In this document: positions 1-8,512 of the stretch, in pieces
Position numbering within the stretch: position 1 is the stretch's first letter
Layout: each line of letters begins with the position of its first letter
DNA from: JAUIAS01 sp030425395
Lineage (GTDB): Bacteria; Pseudomonadota; Alphaproteobacteria; Rhodobacterales; Rhodobacteraceae
Direction: 5' to 3'
Assembly: GCA_043553855.1 (NCBI GenBank)
Contig: CP121336.1
Span: 2,480,001 to 2,544,000, forward strand
Length of the DNA: 64,000 bases
The notes under the pieces: generated by a model
Told to the model about the DNA's origin: nothing
Database searches by the model: none
Seen by the model: only the letters and a program-made list of their open reading frames with translations
Translations under genes and position numbers: made by a program

Positions 1-140
1 GTCAGGGAAACGGCGACGTTGTTGCGATAGACGTTGTACCGTCGGCCCGCCGGGCGACCTTGGCCATCGCACAGCCCTTCGGGCACATCCGAAGACGGGT
101 CGAACAGGGCAGCGCGGAATTCGGTCTGGGTGACGGTCAT
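1..140 (-). CDS. bufC: BufC-like DUF2063 protein, N-terminal part only
   Basis: Only the first 46 codons are in the window; the gene continues beyond base 1. The visible N-terminus begins MTVTQTEFRAALFDP and contains RRYNVYRNNVAVSL, the hallmark start of the DUF2063/HvfC family, which accompanies MNIO (DUF692) enzymes and is thought to help present the peptide substrate. Its ATG overlaps the stop of the upstream bufB gene by four bases (ATGA), so the two are probably translationally coupled. The assignment rests on the short motif plus the operon context. Confidence 0.82.
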   Translation of the reverse strand, partial: MTVTQTEFRAALFDPSSDVPEGLCDGQGRPAGRRYNVYRNNVAVSL

Positions 141-994
141 GCCGCCACCTTGGCAAGGGCGGATGCGGCGCGTGCGGCCTCGGCGCTCAGGGTCGGCCAG
201 TCGGGGACGTCGGCGTCCCATTCAACAAGCACGGGGCGCGGCCCGGACCGGGCCAGCGAATAATCCAGCAGCGTCCACACCGGGTCAGCTACGGCGCGTC
301 CGTGGCTGTCTATCAGCAGGGGTGCGCCCGTATCATCGGTGTCGGAATCATGGCCGCCAAGATGAATTTCACCAATCTGATCAAGGGCATATGCGTCTAT
401 ATAGCTGTGCGGATCATACCCGAGGTTGGTGGCCGAAACAAAGACGTTGTTCACATCGAGCAGCAGGCCGCACCCGGTGCGCCGTGCGATTTCGGCCAAA
501 AATTCCGGTTCGCCCCAGGTGCTTTCGGCAAAGGCCAGATAGGAGGACGGGTTTTCAAGCAGCATCTGCCGCCCTATGCGGCTTTGCAGGGCGTCGATGT
601 GATCGGCCACGCGGGTCAGCGTGGCGTTGGTATAGGGCAGGGGCAAGAGATCGTTAAGGAAAGCACCGTCATGGGTCGACCATGCAAGATGTTCGGAAAA
701 ACTGGCCGGGGCCAGCCAATCCACCAGATGGGCCAACCGGTCAAGATGATCGGGGTCCAGTGGTGCTTCGCCGCCGATGGACAAACCCACGCCGTGAACC
801 GATATGGCGAACCGCTCTGACAAGGCGCGCATCATCGCCAAGGGGCGCCCGCCTGCGCCCATGTAGTTTTCGGCGTGCACTTCCAGCCATTCAACCGCCC
901 CCGGTTCTGCCATCGCATCGTCGAAATGTTGGGGCTTGAAGCCAACACCCGCGCGCGCGGGCAAACGGGAAGGTGGGGGCGTGGTGTCTCGCAT
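137..994 (-). CDS. bufB: MNIO-family (DUF692) multinuclear iron oxidase, bufferin-maturation type
   Basis: 285 residues, the normal length for DUF692. Family landmarks are visible: an N-terminal GVGFKPQHFDD, WLEVHAENYMG near residue 35, SVHGVGLSIGG near 65, SEHLAWS near 98, LLENPSSYL near 145, LLLDVNNVFVSA near 177 and EIHLGGHD near 207. The conserved His, Glu, Asp and Asn residues of these motifs bind the iron cluster in characterised members. In bufferin systems the enzyme modifies cysteines of the partner peptide (here bufA just upstream) with an oxidative rearrangement. It lies between bufA and bufC in the order usual for these operons. Function is inferred from family and context. Confidence 0.92.
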   Translation of the reverse strand: MRDTTPPPSRLPARAGVGFKPQHFDDAMAEPGAVEWLEVHAENYMGAGGRPLAMMRALSERFAISVHGVGLSIGGEAPLDPDHLDRLAHLVDWLAPASFSEHLAWSTHDGAFLNDLLPLPYTNATLTRVADHIDALQSRIGRQMLLENPSSYLAFAESTWGEPEFLAEIARRTGCGLLLDVNNVFVSATNLGYDPHSYIDAYALDQIGEIHLGGHDSDTDDTGAPLLIDSHGRAVADPVWTLLDYSLARSGPRPVLVEWDADVPDWPTLSAEAARAASALAKVAA

Positions 995-1053
995 TGTGGC
1001 CTCTTGTGGATGCAGATGCGCAGGCCCGGTTGGGCCTGCGCCTGAGGTTTGGT

Positions 1054-1356
1054 TTACGCGGGCAGGTCGCGATTGAGCGGCTCAAGTGCCCCCTTGCGCA
1101 TCGTGCCATCGGCCATTGAGGGCAGTTCGATGCTCATGCAGGTGCCGGAATCCACGAGGGTCCAGGCATTGCCCTGATAATCAACGGTTGACGACCCTGC
1201 GCACGTTGTGCCCGCGCCTGCCTTGCAGTCGTTTTTACCGGCCATGCTGACCCCATAGCATTTTTCCTTGGCCTGGGCTTCGGCTGTGGTGGTGTAGCCT
1301 GTCAGAGCGGCGGCAAAGGCGCTGGCGACAGCGACGGTCTTGATCATTTTGGACAT
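1054..1356 (-). CDS. bufA: Bufferin-like DUF2282 peptide precursor
   Basis: 100 residues with an N-terminal signal peptide (KTVAVASAFAAALTGYTTTAEA, cleavage expected near residue 27). The mature part has the DUF2282 layout with four cysteines in contexts KCYGV, NDCKAG, TTCAGS and TCMSIEL. In studied bufferins such cysteines are post-translationally modified by the DUF692 partner and the product binds copper in the periplasm. A Shine-Dalgarno-like AGGGAA lies seven bases before the ATG. This is the first gene of the bufA-bufB-bufC operon; about 60 bases separate it from bufB. Metal specificity cannot be read from the sequence. Confidence 0.88.
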   Translation of the reverse strand: MSKMIKTVAVASAFAAALTGYTTTAEAQAKEKCYGVSMAGKNDCKAGAGTTCAGSSTVDYQGNAWTLVDSGTCMSIELPSMADGTMRKGALEPLNRDLPA

Positions 1357-1523
1357 GTTGAGTTTCCCTTTTTTGTGTTTCGGTCGTCATGTTTGACACT
1401 CAAACCCTAGCAGCAGGGACTTGATACCGGATACTCACGACGCCGTGTCTCACGCCGCTGTCAGGGCGTGTGACGACCTCACGTCGTTTGAGGCATTGAA
1501 ATTCAAGGGAAAATTCCGGTCTG

Positions 1524-1553
1524 AAACAATTCGGCCCCGCAGAGGGGGCCGAA
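1524..1553 (-). terminator. Intrinsic terminator of thrS
   Basis: A nine-base-pair perfect stem (1530-1538 with 1545-1553, arms TTCGGCCCC and GGGGCCGAA, six-base loop) lies 25 bases beyond the thrS stop. It is followed on the minus strand by TTGTTT. Confidence 0.75.
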
Positions 1554-1577
1554 AGAGAGGTAAAATCGCTGGATTTG

Positions 1578-3524
1578 TTACAGCAGATCAGGCGGGGTTG
1601 CCTCATGCGCTAGCGCTTGTGTTACAGCCTCCAGCGTATCGACCCGCGTCTGTTTTTCGCCCAGGCGGCGCAGTGTCACGGTGCGTTCTTCCACCTCGCG
1701 ATGACCGATGGCGAGGATCACAGGAACCTTGCCGACGGAATGTTCGCGGACCTTGTAATTGATCTTTTCGTTGCGGGTGTCGGCCTCGGCGCGGACGCCC
1801 GCCGCTTTGAGCTTTTCGACCACCTCATGCACGTATTCATCGGCCTCGGATACGATGGAGGCGACAACCACCTGACGCGGTGCCAGCCAGAACGGGAGCT
1901 TGCCCGCATGTTCCTCGATGAGAATACCGATGAAGCGTTCAAAGGATCCCAACGTCGCACGGTGCAGCATGAAGGGACGGTGTTTCGCGCCGTCCTGCCC
2001 GATATAAGATGCGTCCAGGCGTTCGGGCAGGTTCGGGTCAACCTGAAGGGTTCCGCACTGCCAGTTCCGCCCGATGGCATCAGTCAGGGTGAATTCCAGC
2101 TTCGGCCCGTAGAACGCACCCTCGCCTTCGAGCAGTTCAAAATCGTAGCCCGCAGCCTTGCAGGCGTCACCAAGCGCCTTTTCCACAATGTCCCAGCTTT
2201 CGTCGCTGCCGATCCGTTTTTCGGGGCGGGTGGAGAGCTTGATGGTCCAGTTGTCAAAACCGAGATCGGAGTAGATGCGCGACAGGAACGCGATGAACCG
2301 CGCTGTTTCGGATTCAATCTGTTCTTCGGTGCAGAAGATGTGGCCGTCATCCTGCGTAAAACCGCGCACGCGCATGATCCCGTGCAATGCGCCGGAAGGT
2401 TCATAGCGCGCACAAGAGCCGAATTCTGCCATCCGCAGCGGCAGGTCGCGGTAGGATTTGAGGCCCTGATTGAAAACCTGGACGTGACAGGGGCAGTTCA
2501 TCGGCTTCAGGGCGTTGATGGCCTTTTCGCGGGCGTGGTCCTCGTCCACTTCGACGATGAACATGTTTTCCTGATATTTGTCCCAGTGCCCCGACGCTTC
2601 CCAGAGCTTGCGATCCACGACTTGGGGGGTGTTTACCTCCACATAGCCGCCGCGTTCCTGCTGGCGGCGCATGTAGTCCTGAAGCGTGGTGTAAACCTTC
2701 CAGCCGTTCGGATGCCAGAACACCTGACCGGGGGCTTCTTCCTGCATGTGAAAGAGGTTCATCTCGCGGCCCAGCTTGCGGTGATCGCGCTTGGCGGCCT
2801 CTTCAAGCATGTTGAGATGCGCGCGCAGTTTTTCCTTGCCGGTGAAGGCCACGCCATAGATCCGCTGAAGCATGGCGCGATCGCTGTCGCCGCGCCAGTA
2901 GGCTCCGGCGATGGACATCAGCTTGAATGCGTCGGCGGGCACCTGTCCGGTGTGTTGCAGGTGCGGACCCCGGCACAGGTCCTGCCAGTCACCATGCCAA
3001 TACATGCGCAGCGGCTCATCGCCGGGTATCGAGTCGATGAGTTCGATCTTGTAGGGTTCGTTGGTCGATTTGTAATGGGCGATGGCGCGGTCACGGTCCC
3101 AGACCTCGGTGCGGACCGGATCGCGGGCGTTGATGATTTCCTTCATCTTCTTTTCGATCATGCCCAGATCTTCGGGTGTGAACGGCTCTTGCCGGTCGAA
3201 ATCGTAATACCAGCCATCCTTGATGACCGGGCCAATGGTGACCTTCGTGTCGGGCCAGATGTCCTGAACTGCGCGTGCCATGATATGCGCCAGATCGTGG
3301 CGGACCAGTTCGTTGGCCTGCTCTTCGTCGGCCATTGTGTGAATGGCAATTGTGGCATCGGCATCAATGGGCCACTGCAAATCCCAGTGGGCACCGTTGA
3401 CGGTGGCGCTGATGGCTTTCTTGCCAAGGGATTTCGAAATATCGGCGGCCACCGCACCGGGCGTAATGCCTGCGTCATAGTGGCGAACGGAATTGTCGGG
3501 GAGGGTGAGTGCGATTTGGGCCAT
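1578..3524 (-). CDS. thrS: Threonyl-tRNA synthetase
   Basis: 648 residues, the usual bacterial length. It charges tRNA-Thr in the cytoplasm. In order: an N-terminal TGS-like domain (from MAQIALTLPDNSVRHY), an editing domain with HDLAHIMARAVQ (HxxxH), then the class II catalytic core with MNCPCHVQVF (zinc cysteine), the RYEPSGALHG loop and HRATLGSFERFIGILIEE (motif 3), and a C-terminal anticodon-binding domain. The frame stays open upstream, but the start at 3524 is preferred: GAGGAAG sits seven bases before it and the protein then begins as the family does. A divergent hydrolase gene follows at 3740; the 215-base gap between them shows nothing I can name. Confidence 0.98.
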   Translation of the reverse strand: MAQIALTLPDNSVRHYDAGITPGAVAADISKSLGKKAISATVNGAHWDLQWPIDADATIAIHTMADEEQANELVRHDLAHIMARAVQDIWPDTKVTIGPVIKDGWYYDFDRQEPFTPEDLGMIEKKMKEIINARDPVRTEVWDRDRAIAHYKSTNEPYKIELIDSIPGDEPLRMYWHGDWQDLCRGPHLQHTGQVPADAFKLMSIAGAYWRGDSDRAMLQRIYGVAFTGKEKLRAHLNMLEEAAKRDHRKLGREMNLFHMQEEAPGQVFWHPNGWKVYTTLQDYMRRQQERGGYVEVNTPQVVDRKLWEASGHWDKYQENMFIVEVDEDHAREKAINALKPMNCPCHVQVFNQGLKSYRDLPLRMAEFGSCARYEPSGALHGIMRVRGFTQDDGHIFCTEEQIESETARFIAFLSRIYSDLGFDNWTIKLSTRPEKRIGSDESWDIVEKALGDACKAAGYDFELLEGEGAFYGPKLEFTLTDAIGRNWQCGTLQVDPNLPERLDASYIGQDGAKHRPFMLHRATLGSFERFIGILIEEHAGKLPFWLAPRQVVVASIVSEADEYVHEVVEKLKAAGVRAEADTRNEKINYKVREHSVGKVPVILAIGHREVEERTVTLRRLGEKQTRVDTLEAVTQALAHEATPPDLL

Positions 3525-3739
3525 TTTGGCTTCCTCGTCGGTTTGGCGGCTACAAAGCGCCCGGTTGCGGGTTGATAACCGTCGAATGACAGGGGCGGGA
3601 CGAGGCGTCAAGTGCCACTCGCCGTCGCGCCGCACATAGATGCCGGTTCGAGCATGTGACGCAGGGTCAGCGGGGTTGCTACGCTTGGCCTTGCGTGTCC
3701 TAATGCGACAACCACGAAAACGGGTGAACCGGGGAGAAC

Positions 3740-4483
3740 ATGGCAGAGTTTTTTATCACACCGCAGGGGCGGCGGCTGGCCTATCACAAGACAGACGGGC
3801 GCGGGCCGACGGTGGTTTTCTTGGGGGGGCTTAAATCCGATATGGAAGGCACCAAGGCGCTGCATCTCGAAGCCTGGGCCAAGGCACAGGGGCGTGCGTT
3901 TCTGCGGTTTGATTATTCCGGACACGGCGAAAGCGATGGCACCTTCGAGGAAGGGTCAATCGCGGATTGGCACGAAGATACGCTGGCCGTCGTCGATGGG
4001 CTGACCGAAGGCGCAATTGTGGCGGTCGGGTCGTCCATGGGCGGCTGGCAGGCGTTGCTGTTGGGGCGTGCCCGAAGTGACCGGATCGTTGGCATGGTCA
4101 CGATCGCCGCCGCGCCCGATTTCACCGAAGACGGCTATTGGGCGAATTTCACCGATGAACAAAAGGCCCGGATCAAATCGGATGGGATGGTGGAACTGCC
4201 CTCGGATTACATGGAACCCTATTTCGTGACCCGCAAGATGATTAACGACGGGCGCAAATGCCTTGTTCTGCGCGATCCGCTCACCTTGCCTTTTGCGGTT
4301 CGCTTCCTGCAAGGCACGGCGGATACGGCCGTATCTACGGAAACGGCAACACGGCTTCTGGCCCATGCCGACGGTCCGGATATGCGATTGCTGTTGGTCA
4401 AGGATGCTGACCACCGTTTTTCGGATGAAACCTGTCTGGGCCTGATCGAAGCGGCGGTCGAAGAGGTGTCGGCCTTAGCGTGA
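3740..4483 (+). CDS. Alpha/beta-fold hydrolase
   Basis: 247 residues with the features of a serine hydrolase: oxyanion region FLGGLKSDMEG (residues 28-37), nucleophile elbow G-S-S99-M-G, a likely catalytic Asp195 in GTAD and His225 in DADH. The FLGGLKSDM and RFDYSGHGES motifs resemble the ABHD10/carboxylesterase-like subgroup found widely in Rhodobacteraceae. The substrate is unknown; short acyl or thioester hydrolysis is plausible. The gene stands alone between divergent thrS and convergent phaZ. The ATG at 3740 follows GGGGAGAAC, a good ribosome-binding site. Confidence 0.87.
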   Translation: MAEFFITPQGRRLAYHKTDGRGPTVVFLGGLKSDMEGTKALHLEAWAKAQGRAFLRFDYSGHGESDGTFEEGSIADWHEDTLAVVDGLTEGAIVAVGSSMGGWQALLLGRARSDRIVGMVTIAAAPDFTEDGYWANFTDEQKARIKSDGMVELPSDYMEPYFVTRKMINDGRKCLVLRDPLTLPFAVRFLQGTADTAVSTETATRLLAHADGPDMRLLLVKDADHRFSDETCLGLIEAAVEEVSALA

Positions 4484-4542
4484 CAGCCTGACGGTGTCGG
4501 GCGGTCAAGCCGCCCGCACCTTTGATCATGGGGTCGCTGTCA

Positions 4543-5823
4543 TCAGCTTACCGCGGCAATCCGCTTTTTCTTGCTCGGACGCTTGTCGCTTTTGCGGCTG
4601 TTGGCGTCGATGAATTCGAGCACCAGCGGGCGGATATTGTCGCGCCAGCTCTTGCCCGCGAAAATACCATAGTGACCGGCCCCGGGTTCAAGGTGGCTGG
4701 CCTTCATTTCATCAGGCAGGCCGGTGCAAAGATCCAGCGCCGCGATGCATTGGCCGGGTGCCGAGATATCGTCCTTGGCCCCTTCCACGGTCTTCACCGC
4801 GACATCGGTGATCTTGCCGATATCTACCTTGTGGCCGTCCACGACAAATTCGTTCTTGGCGATTTCGCGTTCCTTGAAGATACGTTCTACGGTGGACAGG
4901 TAGAATTCCGCCGTCATGTCCATGACCGCCAGATATTCGTCATAAAAACGGTTGTGCGCATCGTGATCGGAGGCTTCGCCTTGCGCGGCGCGGGCGATCT
5001 GTTCCTTGAACGCGGATGCGTGGCGTTCGCCGTTCATCGACATGAAGGATGCAAGCTGCAACAGACCCGGATAGACCATCCGGCCAACACCGGGGTATTT
5101 GAAGCCCACGCGCTGGATCATGGTTTCTTCGAGCTGGCCCATCGTGACGCGTCGGCCAAAGTCGGTGACGTCGGTCGGGGTCGCGTCCGGGTCAATGGGG
5201 CCGCCGATCAGGGTCAGCGTGCTGGGCTGTGCGTCGGGGTCTTTTTCTGCCAGATAAGCAGTTGCCGCAAGCGTCAGGGGCGCAGGCTGGCACACAGCGA
5301 TCACATGGGTTTCGGGGCCAAGTTCGCGCATGAAGTCAACAAGGTAGAGGGTGTAATCCTCGACATCGAACTTGCCTTCGGACACCGGAATATCGCGGGC
5401 GTTGTGCCAGTCGGTGATATAGACCTCGCAATCGACCAGCAGCGATTTGACAGTGCTGCGCAGCAAGGTTGCATAGTGCCCGGACATCGGAGCGACCAAC
5501 AGAACCTTGCGCGGGTTTTTCTTGCGGCCGGTGACGTTGAAATAGACCAGATCGCCAAAGGGGCGTTCCACCACCGTTTCAATGTTCACGAGGTGATCCC
5601 GGCCATCGGCGCATGTAAATGTGCGAATGCCCCAGTCGGGTTTGACAACCATCCGGGAAAAGGTGCGTTCGGTCACCTGACCCCACGCGGCCATCCAATT
5701 CAGGCCGGGATTTGGAAACATGCTGAAAACAGGGTAAGATGCCATCGCAAGAGCGGACGCACCCAGCCACTGGTTCGTGTTGCGCGCCGTTTCCATCAGG
5801 TCGTAGGTCATCATGTAGCGCAT
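4543..5823 (-). CDS. phaZ: Intracellular polyhydroxybutyrate depolymerase
   Basis: 426 residues from the ATG at 5823, which has GGAG seven bases upstream; the frame is open further up but without a ribosome site. The sequence (MRYMMTYDLMETARNTNQW at the start, TFTCADGRDHLVN, PMSGHYATLLR, VIAVCQPAPLTLAATAYL) matches the cytoplasmic PHB depolymerase family, in which a cysteine in the C-Q-P-A elbow is the nucleophile. It releases 3-hydroxybutyrate oligomers from native granules. It diverges from phaC across a 109-base intergenic region that carries a PhaR-type operator, so synthesis and breakdown genes may be coordinated there. Confidence 0.95.
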   Translation of the reverse strand: MRYMMTYDLMETARNTNQWLGASALAMASYPVFSMFPNPGLNWMAAWGQVTERTFSRMVVKPDWGIRTFTCADGRDHLVNIETVVERPFGDLVYFNVTGRKKNPRKVLLVAPMSGHYATLLRSTVKSLLVDCEVYITDWHNARDIPVSEGKFDVEDYTLYLVDFMRELGPETHVIAVCQPAPLTLAATAYLAEKDPDAQPSTLTLIGGPIDPDATPTDVTDFGRRVTMGQLEETMIQRVGFKYPGVGRMVYPGLLQLASFMSMNGERHASAFKEQIARAAQGEASDHDAHNRFYDEYLAVMDMTAEFYLSTVERIFKEREIAKNEFVVDGHKVDIGKITDVAVKTVEGAKDDISAPGQCIAALDLCTGLPDEMKASHLEPGAGHYGIFAGKSWRDNIRPLVLEFIDANSRKSDKRPSKKKRIAAVS

Positions 5824-5896
5824 ATTAGTCTCCAAAAGGTTGATCGTCAGGGGCGGACTATTCGTCGCTTTGTCCGGTCTGACGCAAACTGGTATT

Positions 5897-5907
5897 CTGC
5901 ATTGCAG
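5897..5907. promoter_or_regulatory. PhaR-type operator between phaZ and phaC
   Basis: CTGC-ATT-GCAG, a perfect match to the CTGC-N3/4-GCAG pattern described for Rhodobacter/Paracoccus PhaR. It lies 26 bases before the phaC start and 74 bases before the divergent phaZ start. Confidence 0.7.
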
Positions 5908-5932
5908 CACAGATTATGAGGGAATTCAAAAA

Positions 5933-7756
5933 ATGGCAACTGTCCAAGAGGGCGCAGGCGAAGCTTCGGGCCAGCAGTTCGAAAAACTCGGCGAAAACCT
6001 CGAAAAAGTTGAGGAGTTGTCCAAACGTCTTGTGGACGTGATTTCCCACCGCACGACGCATCACCCCGCGCTGGATGGCCCGAATCAAGAGTTGTATGCC
6101 AAGGCGGCGACGGCCTACTGGGCCGAGGCGATGCAGAACCCGACCAAGATCCTCGAGCATCAGATCGAGTATTGGCGCAAATCTGTGATGCATTTTGTCG
6201 AGGCCCAGCAAGCCATGTCAGCGGGCGGGTTCGTTGCCGCAGAAGATGCCGGGCCACGGGACCGTCGGTTTGCCAACCCGCTTTGGGACACGCACCCCTA
6301 TTTCAGCTTTGTGAAACAGCAATATCTTCTGAATGCTGACGCGATTGAGCAGGCGGTCCAGTCTGTCGAAGATCTGGATGATAAGGAAAAGCGGCGGCTG
6401 TCCTATTTCGCCAGCCAGATTGTCGATATGATGGCCCCAACGAATTTTCTGGCCACCAACCCTGACGCGCTGGAAAAGGCGATCGAGACGGATGGGCAAT
6501 CTCTGGTGCAAGGGTTGGAAAACCTGATCAGCGATCTTGAGGCCAACAATGGCGAACTGGTTGTGCGTCTGGCAGATGAAAGCGCCTTTGAACTGGGCAA
6601 GAACATCGCCACCACGCCCGGCAAGGTGGTCTTTCGCAACCGCATGTTGGAACTGATCCAGTATGAACCGACCACCGAGCAGGTGCATCAGACGCCAATC
6701 GTCTTGTTCCCGCCGTGGATCAACAAATTCTATATTCTGGACCTCAAGGCGCAGAACAGCTTTGTCAAATGGGTGACCGAACAAGGCTATACCCTGTTTG
6801 TGGTCAGCTGGGTCAACCCGGATGACACCTACAAAGACGTCGGTATGGACGACTATGTCGAGCACGGCTTCCTGCGCGCCATTGACGAGGTCAAGCAGAT
6901 CACAGGCGAAAAGCAGGTCAACGCCGTGGGCTATTGCATCGCGGGCACGACGCTTTCCATGACCTTGTCGCTGATGAAAAAGCGCAAGGACAAGTCTGTC
7001 AAATCGGCCACCTTCTTTACCGCGTTGACAGATTTTTCCGATCAGGGCGAATTCACGCCGTTCCTGCAAAACGATTTCATCGACGGGATCGAAGAGGAAG
7101 TGAAGGAAAAGGGCCTGCTGCCATCCTATGTGATGGCGCGCACCTTTTCATTTTTGCGGTCCAACGATCTGGTTTATGGCCCGGCCATCCGGTCCTACAT
7201 GATGGGCGAGACGCCGCCCGCGTTCGACCTTTTGTATTGGAACGGTGACGGTGCCAACCTGCCCGCGCGTATGGCTGTCGAGTATCTTCGCGGGCTTTGT
7301 CAGGAAAACAGGTTCACGCAAGGCGGTTTCGAAGTGCTGGGCGAAAACCTCAGCATTTCCGAAGTTGATATTCCGCTGTGTTCGATTGCCTGCGAAACCG
7401 ATCATATCGCGGCTTGGAAGGACTGTTACCGCGGCGTCCAGATGATGGGCAGCCGCGACAAGACCTTTATCATGACCCAGTCGGGCCACATCGCGGGCAT
7501 CGTAAACCCGCCATCCAAGAACAAATACGGTCACTATACCAATGTCGATCTGGAAAAGGGGGCCGATGGATGGCTTGAAGGGGCGGAGTTCCACGAAGGT
7601 TCGTGGTGGCCGCGCTGGGAAACCTGGCTGCGCAAGCGGTCGGGCAAGAAGGTCGATGCACGTATTCCGGGCGATTCGACTCATCCTGTGATCTGCGATG
7701 CGCCCGGCACCTATGTTGAAATCAAGGCAAGTGACCAGATTAAAAAGAAAAAATGA
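5933..7756 (+). CDS. phaC: Class I poly(3-hydroxyalkanoate) synthase
   Basis: 607 residues starting at MATVQEGAG, with GAGGGA ten bases upstream. It polymerises (R)-3-hydroxybutyryl-CoA on the granule surface. The lipase-like box G-Y-C335-I-A-G carries the catalytic cysteine, with Asp490 (ETDHIAAW) and His519 (QSGHIAG) completing the triad. PPWINKFYILDL and the C-terminal WWPRWETWLRKRSG are typical of class I enzymes. It is the first gene of phaC-phaP-phaR and is divergent from phaZ. A PhaR-type site lies in its leader and another pair follows its stop. Confidence 0.97.
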   Translation: MATVQEGAGEASGQQFEKLGENLEKVEELSKRLVDVISHRTTHHPALDGPNQELYAKAATAYWAEAMQNPTKILEHQIEYWRKSVMHFVEAQQAMSAGGFVAAEDAGPRDRRFANPLWDTHPYFSFVKQQYLLNADAIEQAVQSVEDLDDKEKRRLSYFASQIVDMMAPTNFLATNPDALEKAIETDGQSLVQGLENLISDLEANNGELVVRLADESAFELGKNIATTPGKVVFRNRMLELIQYEPTTEQVHQTPIVLFPPWINKFYILDLKAQNSFVKWVTEQGYTLFVVSWVNPDDTYKDVGMDDYVEHGFLRAIDEVKQITGEKQVNAVGYCIAGTTLSMTLSLMKKRKDKSVKSATFFTALTDFSDQGEFTPFLQNDFIDGIEEEVKEKGLLPSYVMARTFSFLRSNDLVYGPAIRSYMMGETPPAFDLLYWNGDGANLPARMAVEYLRGLCQENRFTQGGFEVLGENLSISEVDIPLCSIACETDHIAAWKDCYRGVQMMGSRDKTFIMTQSGHIAGIVNPPSKNKYGHYTNVDLEKGADGWLEGAEFHEGSWWPRWETWLRKRSGKKVDARIPGDSTHPVICDAPGTYVEIKASDQIKKKK

Positions 7757-7758
7757 CG

Positions 7759-7808
7759 ATATTCTGCGGTGCAGCAAATTCTTCTTGCAATGCTGCACCG
7801 CAGAATAT
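7759..7808. promoter_or_regulatory. Perfect 18-bp inverted repeat containing two PhaR-type sites, upstream of phaP
   Basis: Arms ATATTCTGCGGTGCAGCA (7759-7776) and its exact reverse complement (7791-7808) flank a 14-base spacer. Each arm contains a full CTGC-N3-GCAG site (7764-7774 and 7793-7803). It lies two bases after the phaC stop and about 60 bases before phaP. It could be a double PhaR operator; as RNA it would also fold into a strong hairpin. There is no U-run after it, so a simple terminator is less likely. Confidence 0.72.
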
Positions 7809-7867
7809 ATACAGTCCTTGGCTGAACGAAAAACGGGGTTGTCCCGTATAGCGAAAAGGATTTCGAC

Positions 7868-8311
7868 ATGACCACGACACAAGATTTCACCACCGTTATG
7901 AAAGACATGATGGGCGCATTCCCGGTTGACACCTCCGCAATGGAAGGCGCGTTCAAGACCAGCGCCACCCTGAACGAAAAGCTGTCGTCGGTTGCTCTGC
8001 AAGCTGCTGAAAAGTCGGCTGAAGTGTCCAGCAAGTGGACCAAAGACACCCTCGCCAAGCTGGCCGACGTGTCCAAAGCCAAAGCTGAGCCCGCCGACTA
8101 CGCAAAAGCAATGACCGATTTCGCATCCGCTTCCGCTGAAGTTGCTGCTGAAAACATGGCCGCATTTGCTGAAATCGCCAAGAAAGTTCAGATGGACACC
8201 GTCGAACTGATGATGGCCGCTGGCAAAGACCTGAGCGAAGACGCATCCGCAGTTGTCAAAAAAGCAACCGCAGACGTGACCACAGCCGCCAAGAAGGCCG
8301 CTGCGAAGTAA
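7868..8311 (+). CDS. phaP: Phasin, granule-coating protein
   Basis: 147 residues, lacking Cys and Trp-rich cores and dominated by amphipathic Ala/Lys/Glu helices, as in the phasin_2 family (TQDFTTVMKDMMGAF, LQAAEKSAEVSSKWTKDTLAKL, AAENMAAFAEIAKKVQMDTVELM). It coats PHB granules and is normally strongly induced when polymer is made. AAAGGA precedes the ATG. A double PhaR operator lies upstream and a strong terminator downstream, so it likely forms its own high-level transcript. Confidence 0.93.
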   Translation: MTTTQDFTTVMKDMMGAFPVDTSAMEGAFKTSATLNEKLSSVALQAAEKSAEVSSKWTKDTLAKLADVSKAKAEPADYAKAMTDFASASAEVAAENMAAFAEIAKKVQMDTVELMMAAGKDLSEDASAVVKKATADVTTAAKKAAAK

Positions 8312-8364
8312 TCGCGAAAGAATAGCTGATCTGCACCAATCCTCCCTAACAGGTGCAATCGCGC

Positions 8365-8395
8365 GGGCAGGTCTTCGGACCTGCCCATTCTTGTT
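8365..8395 (+). terminator. Terminator after phaP
   Basis: A nine-pair stem GGGCAGGTC/GACCTGCCC (8365-8373 with 8378-8386) closed by a UUCG loop, followed by ATTCTTGTTT. Separates phaP from phaR. Confidence 0.88.
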
Positions 8396-8461
8396 TCAGG
8401 GGCTGAATGTTTCACGCCCCAGGCCGCCGCAGGGCCAGAGAATGCGCGCTTTCCTTTTGTG

Positions 8462-8491
8462 CTGCGCTCGCATAGTGTTTCTGCACTGCAT
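8462..8491. promoter_or_regulatory. Two degenerate PhaR-type sites upstream of phaR
   Basis: CTGC-GCTC-GCAT (8462-8473) and CTGC-ACT-GCAT (8481-8491), each one base off the CTGC-N3/4-GCAG pattern and 19 bases apart, just before the phaR ribosome site. They fit autoregulation, but one-mismatch sites are common by chance. Confidence 0.45.
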
Positions 8492-8512
8492 CATGTCCGG
8501 GGAGGTTTAGAC

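Noticed and set aside
1617..3575. Long open frame opposite thrS (652 codons)
   Set aside because: It is the antisense of a certain gene in high-GC DNA; its translation has no recognisable family, start signal or composition of a real protein.
4522..5919. Long open frame opposite phaZ (465 codons)
   Set aside because: Antisense shadow of phaZ with no family features and no ribosome site.
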